A DNA stretch of 64,000 bases from VRUE01 sp963702955. GTDB lineage: Bacteria; Actinomycetota; Thermoleophilia; Solirubrobacterales; 70-9. A program made the position numbers and the translations under genes. Location of the stretch: assembly GCA_963702955.1 (NCBI GenBank), contig OY969774.1, positions 1,860,001 to 1,924,000 on the forward strand. The letters are read 5' to 3'. The first letter of the stretch is position 1. Each line of letters opens with the position of its first letter. Shown in pieces: positions 17,675 to 25,312 of the stretch. A model generated the notes under the pieces. That model saw nothing but the letters and a program-made list of their open reading frames with translations, did no database searches and was not told where the DNA came from.

Positions 17675-18901
17675 CTAACCCGGCGCCCAGAGGGCCGATA
17701 GGGGAAGGGCCCAGATCTTCGGCGCGAGGCGCACCGCCTCGGAGCCGGTGTGCAGGATGACGCCGGCGCCGAATTCGTCGCCGAGGGCCGATGCGAGGCC
17801 CCGTAGACCGCGCGAGTCGCGCGAGGAGAGACTCGCGGCGGCCTTCACCTCGACCGCGCAAACGGGCCCGCCTCGCGGTTCGATCAGTGCATCCACCTCC
17901 TGGCCGTCGGCGGTGCGGTAGTGGAAGACCGCGGGGCGGGCGGCGCTCACGCTCGCCTGCTTGACGATCTCCATCAGCACGAAGTTCTCGAGCAGGGCGC
18001 CGAACGAGCGCTCGGCCGCCCCTCCGCCAAGCAGGTGCATCAAGAGGCCGGAGTCGGAGAGGATCAGCTTCGGCGACTTGGTCAAGCGCTTGCCGATGTT
18101 CCGGAACCAGGCCGGGAGCGTGAGAACGAGAAAGGCGGTCTCGAGCAGAGCGAGGTATCGCTTCAGCGTCGTCTGCGGCATGCCGAGATCGCGCGAGATG
18201 CCGGCGTAGTTGAGCAAGCCGGTGGCGCGCGAGGCGAGCAGAAGCATCAGGCCGGGCAGCTCAGTCAGGCCGGCGACGTTGGCGAGGTCGCGGACCTCCC
18301 GCTGCAGCATCGTGTCGAGATAGCTGTCGAACCAGCGGCCGCGGCGAGCCCCGGAGCGAGCCACCGCCTCCGGAAAGCCTCCGGCTTCGATCCGCCCCAG
18401 CAGATCCCCTTTCGCGAGGCTGGTCGCGCGAGCGGCCAGAGCCTCGGGCTCTCCCGCCAGCAGCGCACCGAGAAACCCCTCCCGATGTCCCGCAATCTCG
18501 CCCTGGGAAAGCGGCCAGAGCCGCAGCACCTCCATACGGCCGGCCAGGGTCTCCGCAACCCGGGGAAGGCTGAGGACGTCCGCCGATCCGGTCAACACGA
18601 AGCGCCCGGGACGCCGGTCGGCGTCGACGCTCGCCTTTATCTCCAAGAGCAGCTCCGGCACGCGTTGGACCTCGTTGACGACGAGCGTCCGCGATTTACC
18701 CGCGACGAAGCCGGCCGGGTCGCCACGGGCAGCCGCGAGGTTGAGCCCGCGGTCCAAGCTGACGTAGCGAGCGTCGTCCAACTCGCCGAGGAGGGCTTGC
18801 GCGAGGGTGCTCTTGCCGCTCTGGCGGGGGCCGACCAGCATCGTCACGGGCGTGTCCTTCAACGCCTCGCGCAAGTCCGGCAGCAGGTTGCGCTCGAACA
18901 T
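17675..18901 (-). CDS. AAA_14/DUF4143 ATPase with PD-(D/E)XK-like C-terminus
   Basis: 408 residues. Walker A is GPRQSGKS (24-31). The Walker B position reads VVNEVQ (N76/E77) instead of the usual DE, an odd substitution. The LTGSAD sensor motif and the PLSQGEI segment are family hallmarks. A DUF4143 helical region (YLDTMLQREVRDLANV...TLKRYLALLETAFLVLTLPAWF) is followed by a nuclease-like D337-A-L-I-E...E351-V-K353. Such proteins are common in archaea and actinobacteria but their function is not established. The gene lies 74 bp downstream of another ATPase on the same strand, with a palindrome between them. Confidence 0.82.
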   Translation of the reverse strand: MFERNLLPDLREALKDTPVTMLVGPRQSGKSTLAQALLGELDDARYVSLDRGLNLAAARGDPAGFVAGKSRTLVVNEVQRVPELLLEIKASVDADRRPGRFVLTGSADVLSLPRVAETLAGRMEVLRLWPLSQGEIAGHREGFLGALLAGEPEALAARATSLAKGDLLGRIEAGGFPEAVARSGARRGRWFDSYLDTMLQREVRDLANVAGLTELPGLMLLLASRATGLLNYAGISRDLGMPQTTLKRYLALLETAFLVLTLPAWFRNIGKRLTKSPKLILSDSGLLMHLLGGGAAERSFGALLENFVLMEIVKQASVSAARPAVFHYRTADGQEVDALIEPRGGPVCAVEVKAAASLSSRDSRGLRGLASALGDEFGAGVILHTGSEAVRLAPKIWALPLSALWAPG

Positions 18902-18914
18902 AAAGCCGTATTCT

Positions 18915-18929
18915 AACCACCTGGTGGTT
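18915..18929. promoter_or_regulatory. Perfect palindrome AACCACC-T-GGTGGTT
   Basis: Seven-base arms flank a single T, 14 bp upstream of the ATPase gene starting at 18901 and 47 bp downstream of the preceding stop. Its position suggests an operator controlling that gene. A related half-site (CCACCTACTGG) follows at about 18939. Confidence 0.4.
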
Positions 18930-18975
18930 GATTTTCAGCCACCTACTGGACGATTTGCAGAACTGCCTGGCCGTT

Positions 18976-20361
18976 CTACTTCTCTTTGGAGAAGACGTCG
19001 GCGGCGGTGATCGCCAACACCCCGGCGGCGCCGTCGACTCGCTCGCGGGCGCAGATCGCGTAACGAGGCTCGCTCGCCGGCCGTGGCAGCGCCGCGGCCT
19101 TCCGTTCAAGGGCAGCGCGCAGCGAAGCCGCGTCGGCGCGCTTCGCCCACTTCGCCTCGCCGAGAAGGACCGCCTCGCGCGGGCGCCCCGCCAGAGCGAC
19201 CGCGTCTATCTCCACGGGTTCGGCAGCGCTCGTCCAGAACGGCCCGATCGCGACGATGTCGCCGCCGAGCTGCCCTGCAGCGGCAAGCCTTCGCAGGTGG
19301 TCGCGGAACGCCTCCTCCCAGGGGCCGCCCATGTGGTCGTCGAGCGATTCGAGCAGGACGGGCAGGATGCTCTGTCCGAGGCCCCGCTCGATCTCCGGGC
19401 GATAGCGGTCGAGCAGACCGAGCCAGAAAGCGAGGAAGTTGTCGGCGATCCGGTAGAGCCGACGCCGCGTCCGCAGTGGATTCTCGGTGACCGGCACGAC
19501 GCGCTCGACCAAACGCAGGGCGACGAGCCTGTCGAGGGTGCGGCCCGGGTCGGCGCGCACCGCCTGCTCGATCTGGTTGAAGCGGGTGCGACCGGCGGCG
19601 ATCGCGTAGAGGACCTGGCGCGCCAGCTCGCCCCCCTCCCCCTCGGTGGCGAGCACGAGCTGCCCCTCGGTGAGCAGCGGGCCGCCCGGCGTGCAGGCGA
19701 GCCGAGCGAGATTGGACCGGACGCTCGCACGCTGGTCCCACCACTGCAGGTAGAGCGGCATTCCGCCCACCAGGCCCCAAACCAGGGCACGCTGCGCGGG
19801 CCGGAGCGAGGGCAGCATCTGCGCGGCCTCGTGAGGACGGAAGGGATGGAGCAGGAGCGCCAGGTCGAGGCGCCCGTAGAGCGGCTCGCGCTCCTCCTGT
19901 ATCGCCTCCATCGTCCTCACGGCCGAGCCGCAGAGCAGGAGCTTCAGCTTGGTGCGGGAGCGGAGGCGGTCCCAGGCGGCGCGGAGCAGGGTCGGCAGCT
20001 CCGGAGAGGTTTCGGCCAGCGCCGGGAACTCGTCGATGACGAACAGCAGGGGTCGATCGCTCGCGGCCTGCGCCAGCGTCTCCAGGGCGTCCTCCCAATC
20101 GACGAAGGGACGGGCGGCGAAGTCGCGTATCCCGTCGTCGAGCAGCGGTGCCGCGGCCCGGGCGAGCGCTGCGAGCTCGGCTGCCGCCGGCCGCCCGCCG
20201 CCGGTGTGGAAGACGGTCGGGAGACTCGCCGCGAAGTGCTGGATCAGCGCCGTCTTTCCGACCCGTCGCCGCCCCCAGACGACCCCCAGCGACGCCTCGG
20301 GGCGGCCCCACCACGCCTCGAGCTGCGCCAGCTCCTCCCGGCGATTGACGAACATTGACAA
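18976..20361 (-). CDS. P-loop ATPase with DUF234 nuclease-like domain
   Basis: 461 residues. Walker A GRRRVGKT is at 30-37 and Walker B LLFVIDEF has D110/E111. CGSAV (sensor) and YGRLDLALLLHPF follow, then a winged-helix segment (TRFNQIEQAVRADPGRTLDRLVALRL). The C-terminus keeps an intact PD-(D/E)XK-like pattern, D386...E402-A-K404-W. It is a distant paralogue of the ATPase at 15462, which has lost the Glu. MFVNRREEL (second Met, 20355) is an equally good start. A repeated CTTACCG motif lies just upstream. Role unknown; its presence beside a TA pair may point to defence or stress response, which is inference. Confidence 0.82.
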   Translation of the reverse strand: MSMFVNRREELAQLEAWWGRPEASLGVVWGRRRVGKTALIQHFAASLPTVFHTGGGRPAAAELAALARAAAPLLDDGIRDFAARPFVDWEDALETLAQAASDRPLLFVIDEFPALAETSPELPTLLRAAWDRLRSRTKLKLLLCGSAVRTMEAIQEEREPLYGRLDLALLLHPFRPHEAAQMLPSLRPAQRALVWGLVGGMPLYLQWWDQRASVRSNLARLACTPGGPLLTEGQLVLATEGEGGELARQVLYAIAAGRTRFNQIEQAVRADPGRTLDRLVALRLVERVVPVTENPLRTRRRLYRIADNFLAFWLGLLDRYRPEIERGLGQSILPVLLESLDDHMGGPWEEAFRDHLRRLAAAGQLGGDIVAIGPFWTSAAEPVEIDAVALAGRPREAVLLGEAKWAKRADAASLRAALERKAAALPRPASEPRYAICARERVDGAAGVLAITAADVFSKEK

Positions 20362-20363
20362 AG

Positions 20364-20404
20364 CTTACCGACAGCAAACGTCGGCGACCCTTACCGTCGG
20401 CGAC
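20364..20404. promoter_or_regulatory. Direct repeats upstream of ATPase gene
   Basis: CTTACCGAC (from 20364) and CTTACCGTC (from 20390) are 26 bp apart, and GTCGGCGAC occurs at 20380-20388 and 20396-20404. The block sits directly ahead of the ATPase start at 20361 and behind the tandem TetR gene. It may be an operator. Confidence 0.35.
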
Positions 20405-20423
20405 GTTGGCTGCCGGCTACCGC

Positions 20424-21785
20424 TCAGCGCTTCTTGGCGATCTTCGATGCCTTGGCGCTGCCGAGGTACGGCGTCAGCGTGAACTCGACCAGGTCGGGGA
20501 GCAGCTCTTCGAGCTGCTCGGCCTTGCCGGCGATGATGCGGCGGGAGATGAGCGAGACCATGCCGCCTACGAGGGCTTCCTCGGTGGTCGCCGAGAGGCG
20601 GGCGAGGACCTCGGGCGAGCGGCCCTCGCGGCCCTTCTGGAAGTAGGGGACGAAGCTCTTGATCGCGGCGTCGTAGCGCTCGACCACGGCCGGGCCGGCG
20701 ACCAGCGCCTCGACCATGCAGAGGCGGGCCAGGTTCGGATTGGCGGCGAGGAACTCGAGCATCGCCGCGATCCCCGCCTTGATCGCCTGCGGCCAGTCGT
20801 CCTGCTCGTCGAAGGCGACGGAGACGCGCTCGCGCAGGTCGCCCATCACCGCGTCGTAGGCGGCGACGAAGCACTCGTCCTTGCTTTCGAAGTGCTCGTA
20901 GAAGGTGCGGCGGGAGACCGCCGCGGAGCGGGTGATGTGGGCGATCGTCGTCCCCGCGTAGCCGTGCTCGGCGATCGCCTCGGCGATGCCGGCGATCAGC
21001 CGCTCGCGCTGGTTGCGGGTGACGAACTCGCGCGGCAGGCCGTGGCGACCGGGGGGAAGCCGGGCGAGCTCGGGCGGGTAGTCCTCGGGGGGAGTCGCCG
21101 CAGCAGCTTTGCCGCTTTTGGTACTGCGTTTGCGTGCCACGGCGTGACCATACATGGCGGGCGTGCCGGAATCGCGGCTCAGCTCCGCCATCGCCGCCTC
21201 GACGCCCAGATATGGCATCACCGCGGCCGACATCAGCTGCGGGATCAGGTCGGGCAGCTCGTCAACGGCGCCGCGCACGACGCGCGAGTAGATCTGCCCG
21301 TAGGCGGAGCCGGCGAGCGCCTCGGCGGTCGTGTGGGGGACCGCTTCGGGGTCGTCCATCTGCTGGCGCCCGGCGTCGATCAGCCCGGCGACCACCCGCA
21401 TCGTCATGTCGCGGCGGGCGCGGGCAGCGTCGCCGGCGGCGAGCACCTCGACCCCGAAGGAAGCGCGGCTGGGGTCGTCGCGCAGCCCGCTGACGATCTG
21501 CTCGGCGACGGCACGCAACCGGTCGGGCCACTCCTCGCGGCTTTCGTAGGCCCGGACCATCGTCTCCAGGCACTCCTCGCTGACGTCCTGCCAGGCGGAG
21601 AGGAAGCAGTCGTACTTACCGCGGAAGTGGCGGTCGAAGGCGGGCCGGTCGAGCCCGGCGCGGTCGAGGATGAGGTCGACGGACGTTTCGCCGTAGCCGC
21701 GCTCGGCGGCGACTTCGATCAACGCTTCGACGATCTGCGCGCGCTCGGAGCTGCCGGCGCGGTCGCGGGTCTCGGTCTCGAGCAC
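20424..21785 (-). CDS. Tandem double TetR regulator (two complete TetR units)
   Basis: 453 residues in one uninterrupted frame. Unit 1 (about 1-215) has an HTH AQIVEALIEVAAERGYGETS...DRPAFDRHFRGKYDCFLSAW and ends LIPQLMSAAVMPYLGVEAAM. A basic linker (ARKRSTKSGKAAAATPPEDY) leads to unit 2 (about 240-453): RLIAGIAEAIAEHGYAGTT, SRRTFYEHFESKDECFVAAY, NLARLCMVEALVAGPAVVERY and LLPDLVEFTLTPYLGSAKAS. Most TetR proteins are ~200 residues and dimerise; a covalent two-unit protein could act as a pseudo-dimer. Unit 2 resembles the neighbouring genes more than unit 1 does. Ligand and operator are unknown. Confidence 0.85.
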   Translation of the reverse strand: MLETETRDRAGSSERAQIVEALIEVAAERGYGETSVDLILDRAGLDRPAFDRHFRGKYDCFLSAWQDVSEECLETMVRAYESREEWPDRLRAVAEQIVSGLRDDPSRASFGVEVLAAGDAARARRDMTMRVVAGLIDAGRQQMDDPEAVPHTTAEALAGSAYGQIYSRVVRGAVDELPDLIPQLMSAAVMPYLGVEAAMAELSRDSGTPAMYGHAVARKRSTKSGKAAAATPPEDYPPELARLPPGRHGLPREFVTRNQRERLIAGIAEAIAEHGYAGTTIAHITRSAAVSRRTFYEHFESKDECFVAAYDAVMGDLRERVSVAFDEQDDWPQAIKAGIAAMLEFLAANPNLARLCMVEALVAGPAVVERYDAAIKSFVPYFQKGREGRSPEVLARLSATTEEALVGGMVSLISRRIIAGKAEQLEELLPDLVEFTLTPYLGSAKASKIAKKR

Positions 21786-21821
21786 TAGCGCATGGGACCC
21801 CCGATCCCTGCCTTCCCTGTA

Positions 21822-22502
21822 TCAGCCGTCGGTCCCGGACGACGGCGCCTCGGTGGCGGTCCGCTTGGCGGCCTCGGCACCGAGATACGGGGTGAGGGAG
21901 AACTCGACCAGCTCCGGCAGGAGCTCCTCGATCTCCTCCACCTGTCCCATCACTATGCGCTGGTAGAGAATCCAGAAGATGCCGCCGACGATCGTCTCCT
22001 CGAGCGTGGCGGGCAGGTCCTCGCCGTTCGGCGAGACCTTGCGGCCCATGCGGAAGAGCGGCACGAAGGCCTGGATCGAGCGTTCGTAGCGCTCGACCGC
22101 GGCCGGCCCCGCCGAGAGCGCCTCGACGATGCAGGTGCGGGCCAGCGCCGGCTCGGTGGCGACGTAGTGGAGGAAGGCGCCGAGGCCGGCGTTGACCCGG
22201 GCGGGCCAGCTGTCGACCTTGCCGGCGGCGTCGACGACGCGCCGCAGCGCCTCTTTGACGGCGAACTCGGAGGCGGCGAGGAAGCAGTCCTCCTTGGAGG
22301 AGAAGTTCTCGTAGAAGGTGTTGCGGGCGATCCCGGCGCGGCGCACGATGTCGGCGACCGTGACCGAGCGATATCCCTTCTCGACGGTCTCCTCGGCGAG
22401 GGCCGCGATGATCCGCGCGCGCTGGTGCTGGGTGATGAACTCGCGGGGAAGGGGATGCCTTCCGGGCGGCAATTTGATCGCCTGAGGGAACCTCTCAGCC
22501 AC
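21822..22502 (-). CDS. TetR-family transcriptional regulator
   Basis: 226 residues. HTH ARIIAALAEETVEKGYRSVTVADIVRRAGIARNTFYENFSSKEDCFLAAS, preceded by the subfamily leader KLPPGRHPLPREFITQHQR that is also present in unit 2 of the double TetR and in the 13329 protein. The ligand domain has ALARTCIVEALSAGPAAVERYERSIQAFVPLFRMGRK and ends LLPELVEFSLTPYLGAEAAK. It follows the double TetR gene in the same orientation and is divergent from the TetR gene at 22618. There is no effector gene nearby. Confidence 0.85.
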   Translation of the reverse strand: MAERFPQAIKLPPGRHPLPREFITQHQRARIIAALAEETVEKGYRSVTVADIVRRAGIARNTFYENFSSKEDCFLAASEFAVKEALRRVVDAAGKVDSWPARVNAGLGAFLHYVATEPALARTCIVEALSAGPAAVERYERSIQAFVPLFRMGRKVSPNGEDLPATLEETIVGGIFWILYQRIVMGQVEEIEELLPELVEFSLTPYLGAEAAKRTATEAPSSGTDG

Positions 22503-22539
22503 GGGACGGAGGCTACTCGCCGGTTCAAGAGTTTCAAGC

Positions 22540-22568
22540 TGGACGGATCAGCGAGATACCGCTACAGT
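22540..22568 (+). promoter_or_regulatory. Promoter TGGACG-N17-TACAGT
   Basis: TGGACG (22540-22545) and TACAGT (22563-22568) are separated by 17 bp in the 115-bp gap between divergent TetR genes. This leaves a ~43-nt leader that contains GGAGGAAGG before the GTG at 22618. Confidence 0.5.
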
Positions 22569-22617
22569 ACCGGAGTCCAGACAACCTGTTCCCTTGATGA
22601 CGGAGGAAGGGGTCGCA

Positions 22618-23316
22618 GTGGGGAAGCAGGCCGCAACCAAGGTCCAGGCAGGGGCTGAGGGGACCGGCTCGATTCGGGAATTCGATGTCCTCCCGCACGT
22701 GCCCATGCTCGAGCTCGTGAACTCTCCGAAGCGGGAAAAGATCCTGACCGGAATGCTGGAGGAGGTTGGCTCCGCCGGCTACGACGCGACGTCCGTACGC
22801 ACGGTTCTGGCCAGGACCGGGCTCTACCGGCAGGCCTTCTACGACAACTTCGCCGACAAGGACGAGTGCTATCGCAGCGCCCTGGACGCCGGCGTGACGC
22901 GGCTGGAAGCCCTGGCCGCGGCTGCCGCCGCGGGCGAAGAGAGCTGGAAAGGCAAGCTGCGGGCCGGCCTCGGCGCGGTGCTCGACTTCCTCGATTCCGA
23001 GGCCGATGTCGGCCGGGCGCTGTTCGTCGAGGTCCACGCGGCGGGCCCCGAGGCGCTGGCAAGACGCACCGAGGCGATGAAAAGGGCGGCGGATTTCATC
23101 GATCTGGCGCGGCTCGAAGCGAGCGAGTCCGAGTCGCCGCCGCGAATCGCCCCGGAGGGCATCGTCGCCGGCATCCACGCGGTCGTCCACTCGCGGCTCT
23201 CGACCGGGGCCGACGAGGGGTTCCGCGAGCTGCTGCCCGAGTTCATGTACTTCGCGGTGCTGCCCTACTTCGGGGCGGAGGCGGCGACGGCCGAGATGCA
23301 GGCCGCGCGGGCCTGA
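22618..23316 (+). CDS. TetR-family transcriptional regulator
   Basis: 232 residues from GTG 22618, chosen because GGAGGAAGG ends 7 nt upstream; TTG/ATG codons at 22594/22597 have no SD. HTH REKILTGMLEEVGSAGYDATSVRTVLARTGLYRQAFYDNFADKDECYRSAL; the ligand domain contains VGRALFVEVHAAGPEALARR and ends LLPEFMYFAVLPYFGAEAA. It is divergent from the TetR gene at 22502 and abuts the nucleotide-sugar dehydrogenase tail to tail. It belongs to the same paralogous set as its neighbours; ligand unknown. Confidence 0.83.
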   Translation: MGKQAATKVQAGAEGTGSIREFDVLPHVPMLELVNSPKREKILTGMLEEVGSAGYDATSVRTVLARTGLYRQAFYDNFADKDECYRSALDAGVTRLEALAAAAAAGEESWKGKLRAGLGAVLDFLDSEADVGRALFVEVHAAGPEALARRTEAMKRAADFIDLARLEASESESPPRIAPEGIVAGIHAVVHSRLSTGADEGFRELLPEFMYFAVLPYFGAEAATAEMQAARA

Positions 23317-24567
23317 TCAGAGCCGGACGAGGTTGACTGCGTCGATGTCGCGGGTCACCCCGCGGAAGTCGATGACCTGAGCGGCCCGGGCGACCACGTC
23401 CCCGTAGTCGACCTCGGGGTGGGCGGTGACGATCGCGGCGATGTCGGCCCCGGCCAGGCCCCGCTCGAGGTCCGCGGAGGCGAGGTCGAACTGGGGAAGC
23501 GCCGGCACGTGGGGGTCGTGGTAGGAGACCTCGGCGCCCTGCTCTTGCAGCAGGGCGAGGATCTCCAGGGCCGGGGACTCGCGGATGTCCCCGACGCCGG
23601 GCTTGTAGCTGACGCCGAGCAGGAGGATGCGCGAGCCCTTGACCGAGCGCTCGGCGTCGTTCAGCGCCTTGGCGATGCGCTCGACGCAGTAGCCGGGCTG
23701 GGCGCGGTTGACCTTGCCGGCGAGCTCGATGAACTCCGGGTAGAAGTCGTGCTCTCGGGCCTTGAAGGCGAGGTAGAAGGGGTCAACCGGCAGGCAGTGG
23801 CCTCCCATCCCCGGGCCGGGGTCAAAGCGCATGAAACCGAACGGCTTCGAGGCGGCGGCCTCGATCACCTCCCAGACTTCGATCCCGAGGCGCTCGCAGA
23901 GCTGGGCCAGCTCGTTGACCAGGGCGATGTTGACCGAGCGGAAGATGTTCTCCAGGAGCTTTGAGAGCTCCGCCGCCTCGGGCGAGGAGAGGACGATCAC
24001 CCGCTCGCAGATCAGCGCGTAGAGCTCACGGGCGCGCTCGGTGCAGGCGGGGGTGATCCCGCCCAAGAGCTTCGGGGTGCTGGCCAGGGTGTAGTCGGTG
24101 CGGCCGGGGTCGATCCGCTCGGGGGAGAAGGCGAGGTGGAAGTCGGCGCCGGCTTTCAGGCCCGAGCCCTGCTCCAGGGCCGGTCCCAGGCGCTCGCGGG
24201 TGGTGCCGGGGTAGGTGGTCGACTCCAAGACGACGAGCCGGCCCGCTTTGAGGATCGTCGCGAGCTTCGCCGCGGCGTCGTTGAGGTAGGCGAGGTCGGG
24301 CTCGCGCGATCCGGTCAGCGGGGTCGGGACGCAGATCACGATCGCCTCGCAGGCGCCCAGCTCGGCGACCTCGGTGGTTGCCCGCAGGCGCCCTTGAAGC
24401 GAGGCCAGGGCCGCGTCGGAGATGTCCTCGACGTAGCTTTTGCCCTCGCTCAGGGCCTTCGCCTTGGCCGGGTCCGCCTCCAGGCCGATCACCTCGTTAC
24501 CCGCCTCGGCGAAGGCGACGGCCAGCGGTAGGCCGACGTAGCCGAGCCCGACGATTCCGATCTTCAT
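23317..24567 (-). CDS. UDP-glucose/UDP-GlcNAc-type nucleotide-sugar 6-dehydrogenase
   Basis: 416 residues. The N-terminal Rossmann motif is IGIVGLGYVGLPLA (GxGYVG at 7-12). The central helical domain has the active-site GGHCLPVDPFY with Cys258, which forms the thiohemiacetal, and FSPERIDPG. The C-terminal UDP-binding domain has LGVSYKPGVGDIRESPA. The reaction is NAD+-dependent double oxidation of a nucleotide sugar to a uronic acid. The WbpA/WecC-like sequence style suggests an amino-sugar substrate, but UDP-glucose cannot be excluded. The product would feed the polysaccharide cluster downstream. It lies tail to tail with a TetR gene with no gap. Confidence 0.88.
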   Translation of the reverse strand: MKIGIVGLGYVGLPLAVAFAEAGNEVIGLEADPAKAKALSEGKSYVEDISDAALASLQGRLRATTEVAELGACEAIVICVPTPLTGSREPDLAYLNDAAAKLATILKAGRLVVLESTTYPGTTRERLGPALEQGSGLKAGADFHLAFSPERIDPGRTDYTLASTPKLLGGITPACTERARELYALICERVIVLSSPEAAELSKLLENIFRSVNIALVNELAQLCERLGIEVWEVIEAAASKPFGFMRFDPGPGMGGHCLPVDPFYLAFKAREHDFYPEFIELAGKVNRAQPGYCVERIAKALNDAERSVKGSRILLLGVSYKPGVGDIRESPALEILALLQEQGAEVSYHDPHVPALPQFDLASADLERGLAGADIAAIVTAHPEVDYGDVVARAAQVIDFRGVTRDIDAVNLVRL

Positions 24568-24595
24568 TGGCGGCAGTCTAGGTACATGGGTGGGT

Positions 24596-24624
24596 TGGAC
24601 AGGTCGCGGTTCCTGCCCTACATT
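24596..24624 (+). promoter_or_regulatory. Promoter TGGACA-N17-TACATT (leaderless start)
   Basis: TGGACA (24596-24601) and TACATT (24619-24624) have 17-bp spacing; the ATG follows only 7 bp after the -10, where transcription would begin, so the mRNA probably has no leader. Confidence 0.55.
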
Positions 24625-24631
24625 GGTTGCG

Positions 24632-25312
24632 ATGGACTCGCCATCGACCTCGGATCCACAGAGCGCGGCGAGCGGAGGACAAGGACTGCCCCGCGCCTAC
24701 GCGGTGCGCTCGCAGCGCGAGCGGCTGCTGGAGGCGACGATCCGGGTCGCGGCGGCGAAAGGCTACGAGGCGACGACGGTGAACGACGTGGTCGAGTACG
24801 CCGGCGTCTCGCGGGCGAGCTTCGACGAGATGTTCGAGGACAAGGCGGCCTGCTTCCTCGAGGCCTACGACGCGATCTTCGACGTCCTCGTCGCCCACGT
24901 CACCGCCGCCTTCGAGGCCGCCTCGGAGGAGCCCTGGCCGGAGCAGATCGCCGCCGGCCTCGGCGCCCTGGTCGAGCTGCTCTCGATCGAGGCCGACATC
25001 GCGCGGATGGCGATGGTCGAGGTGACCGCCGCCGGCGACGACGTCCGCGAGCGCTATCGGGCGGCGCTGGCGCGCTTCACGCCGTTCCTCGAGAAGGGCC
25101 GCACGTACTCCGGCCAGGGCGACGAGCTGCCCGCCGACACCGCCCGCTTCGCGGTCGGCGGCGCCACCTCGATGATCTTCGACGAGGTCCGCGCCGGGCG
25201 CGGGCCGGAGCTGAAGCGGATCCTGCCGGACCTGGTCTTCGCGGTGCTGATGCCTTATCTCGGGCCGGAGGCGGCCGAAGACGAGATGCGGCGGGTGACG
25301 CGGGAGAGTTAG
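24632..25312 (+). CDS. TetR-family transcriptional regulator
   Basis: 226 residues from ATG 24632; upstream in-frame codons from 24590 overlap the promoter. HTH RERLLEATIRVAAAKGYEATTVNDVVEYAGVSRASFDEMFEDKAACFLEAY, with SFDEMF where TFYEHF is usual. The ligand domain has DIARMAMVEVTAAGDDVRERYRAALARFTPFLEKGR and ends ILPDLVFAVLMPYLGPEAAEDE. It overlaps the convergent enoyl-CoA hydratase gene by 4 bp. A TetR next to a beta-oxidation gene hints at acyl-CoA sensing, but the genes are convergent, so that is weak inference. Confidence 0.84.
   Translation: MDSPSTSDPQSAASGGQGLPRAYAVRSQRERLLEATIRVAAAKGYEATTVNDVVEYAGVSRASFDEMFEDKAACFLEAYDAIFDVLVAHVTAAFEAASEEPWPEQIAAGLGALVELLSIEADIARMAMVEVTAAGDDVRERYRAALARFTPFLEKGRTYSGQGDELPADTARFAVGGATSMIFDEVRAGRGPELKRILPDLVFAVLMPYLGPEAAEDEMRRVTRES

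Noticed and set aside
20424..21785. Double TetR as two genes split by a frameshift or stop
   Set aside because: The frame is continuous with a plausible basic linker, so one polypeptide is the simpler reading.
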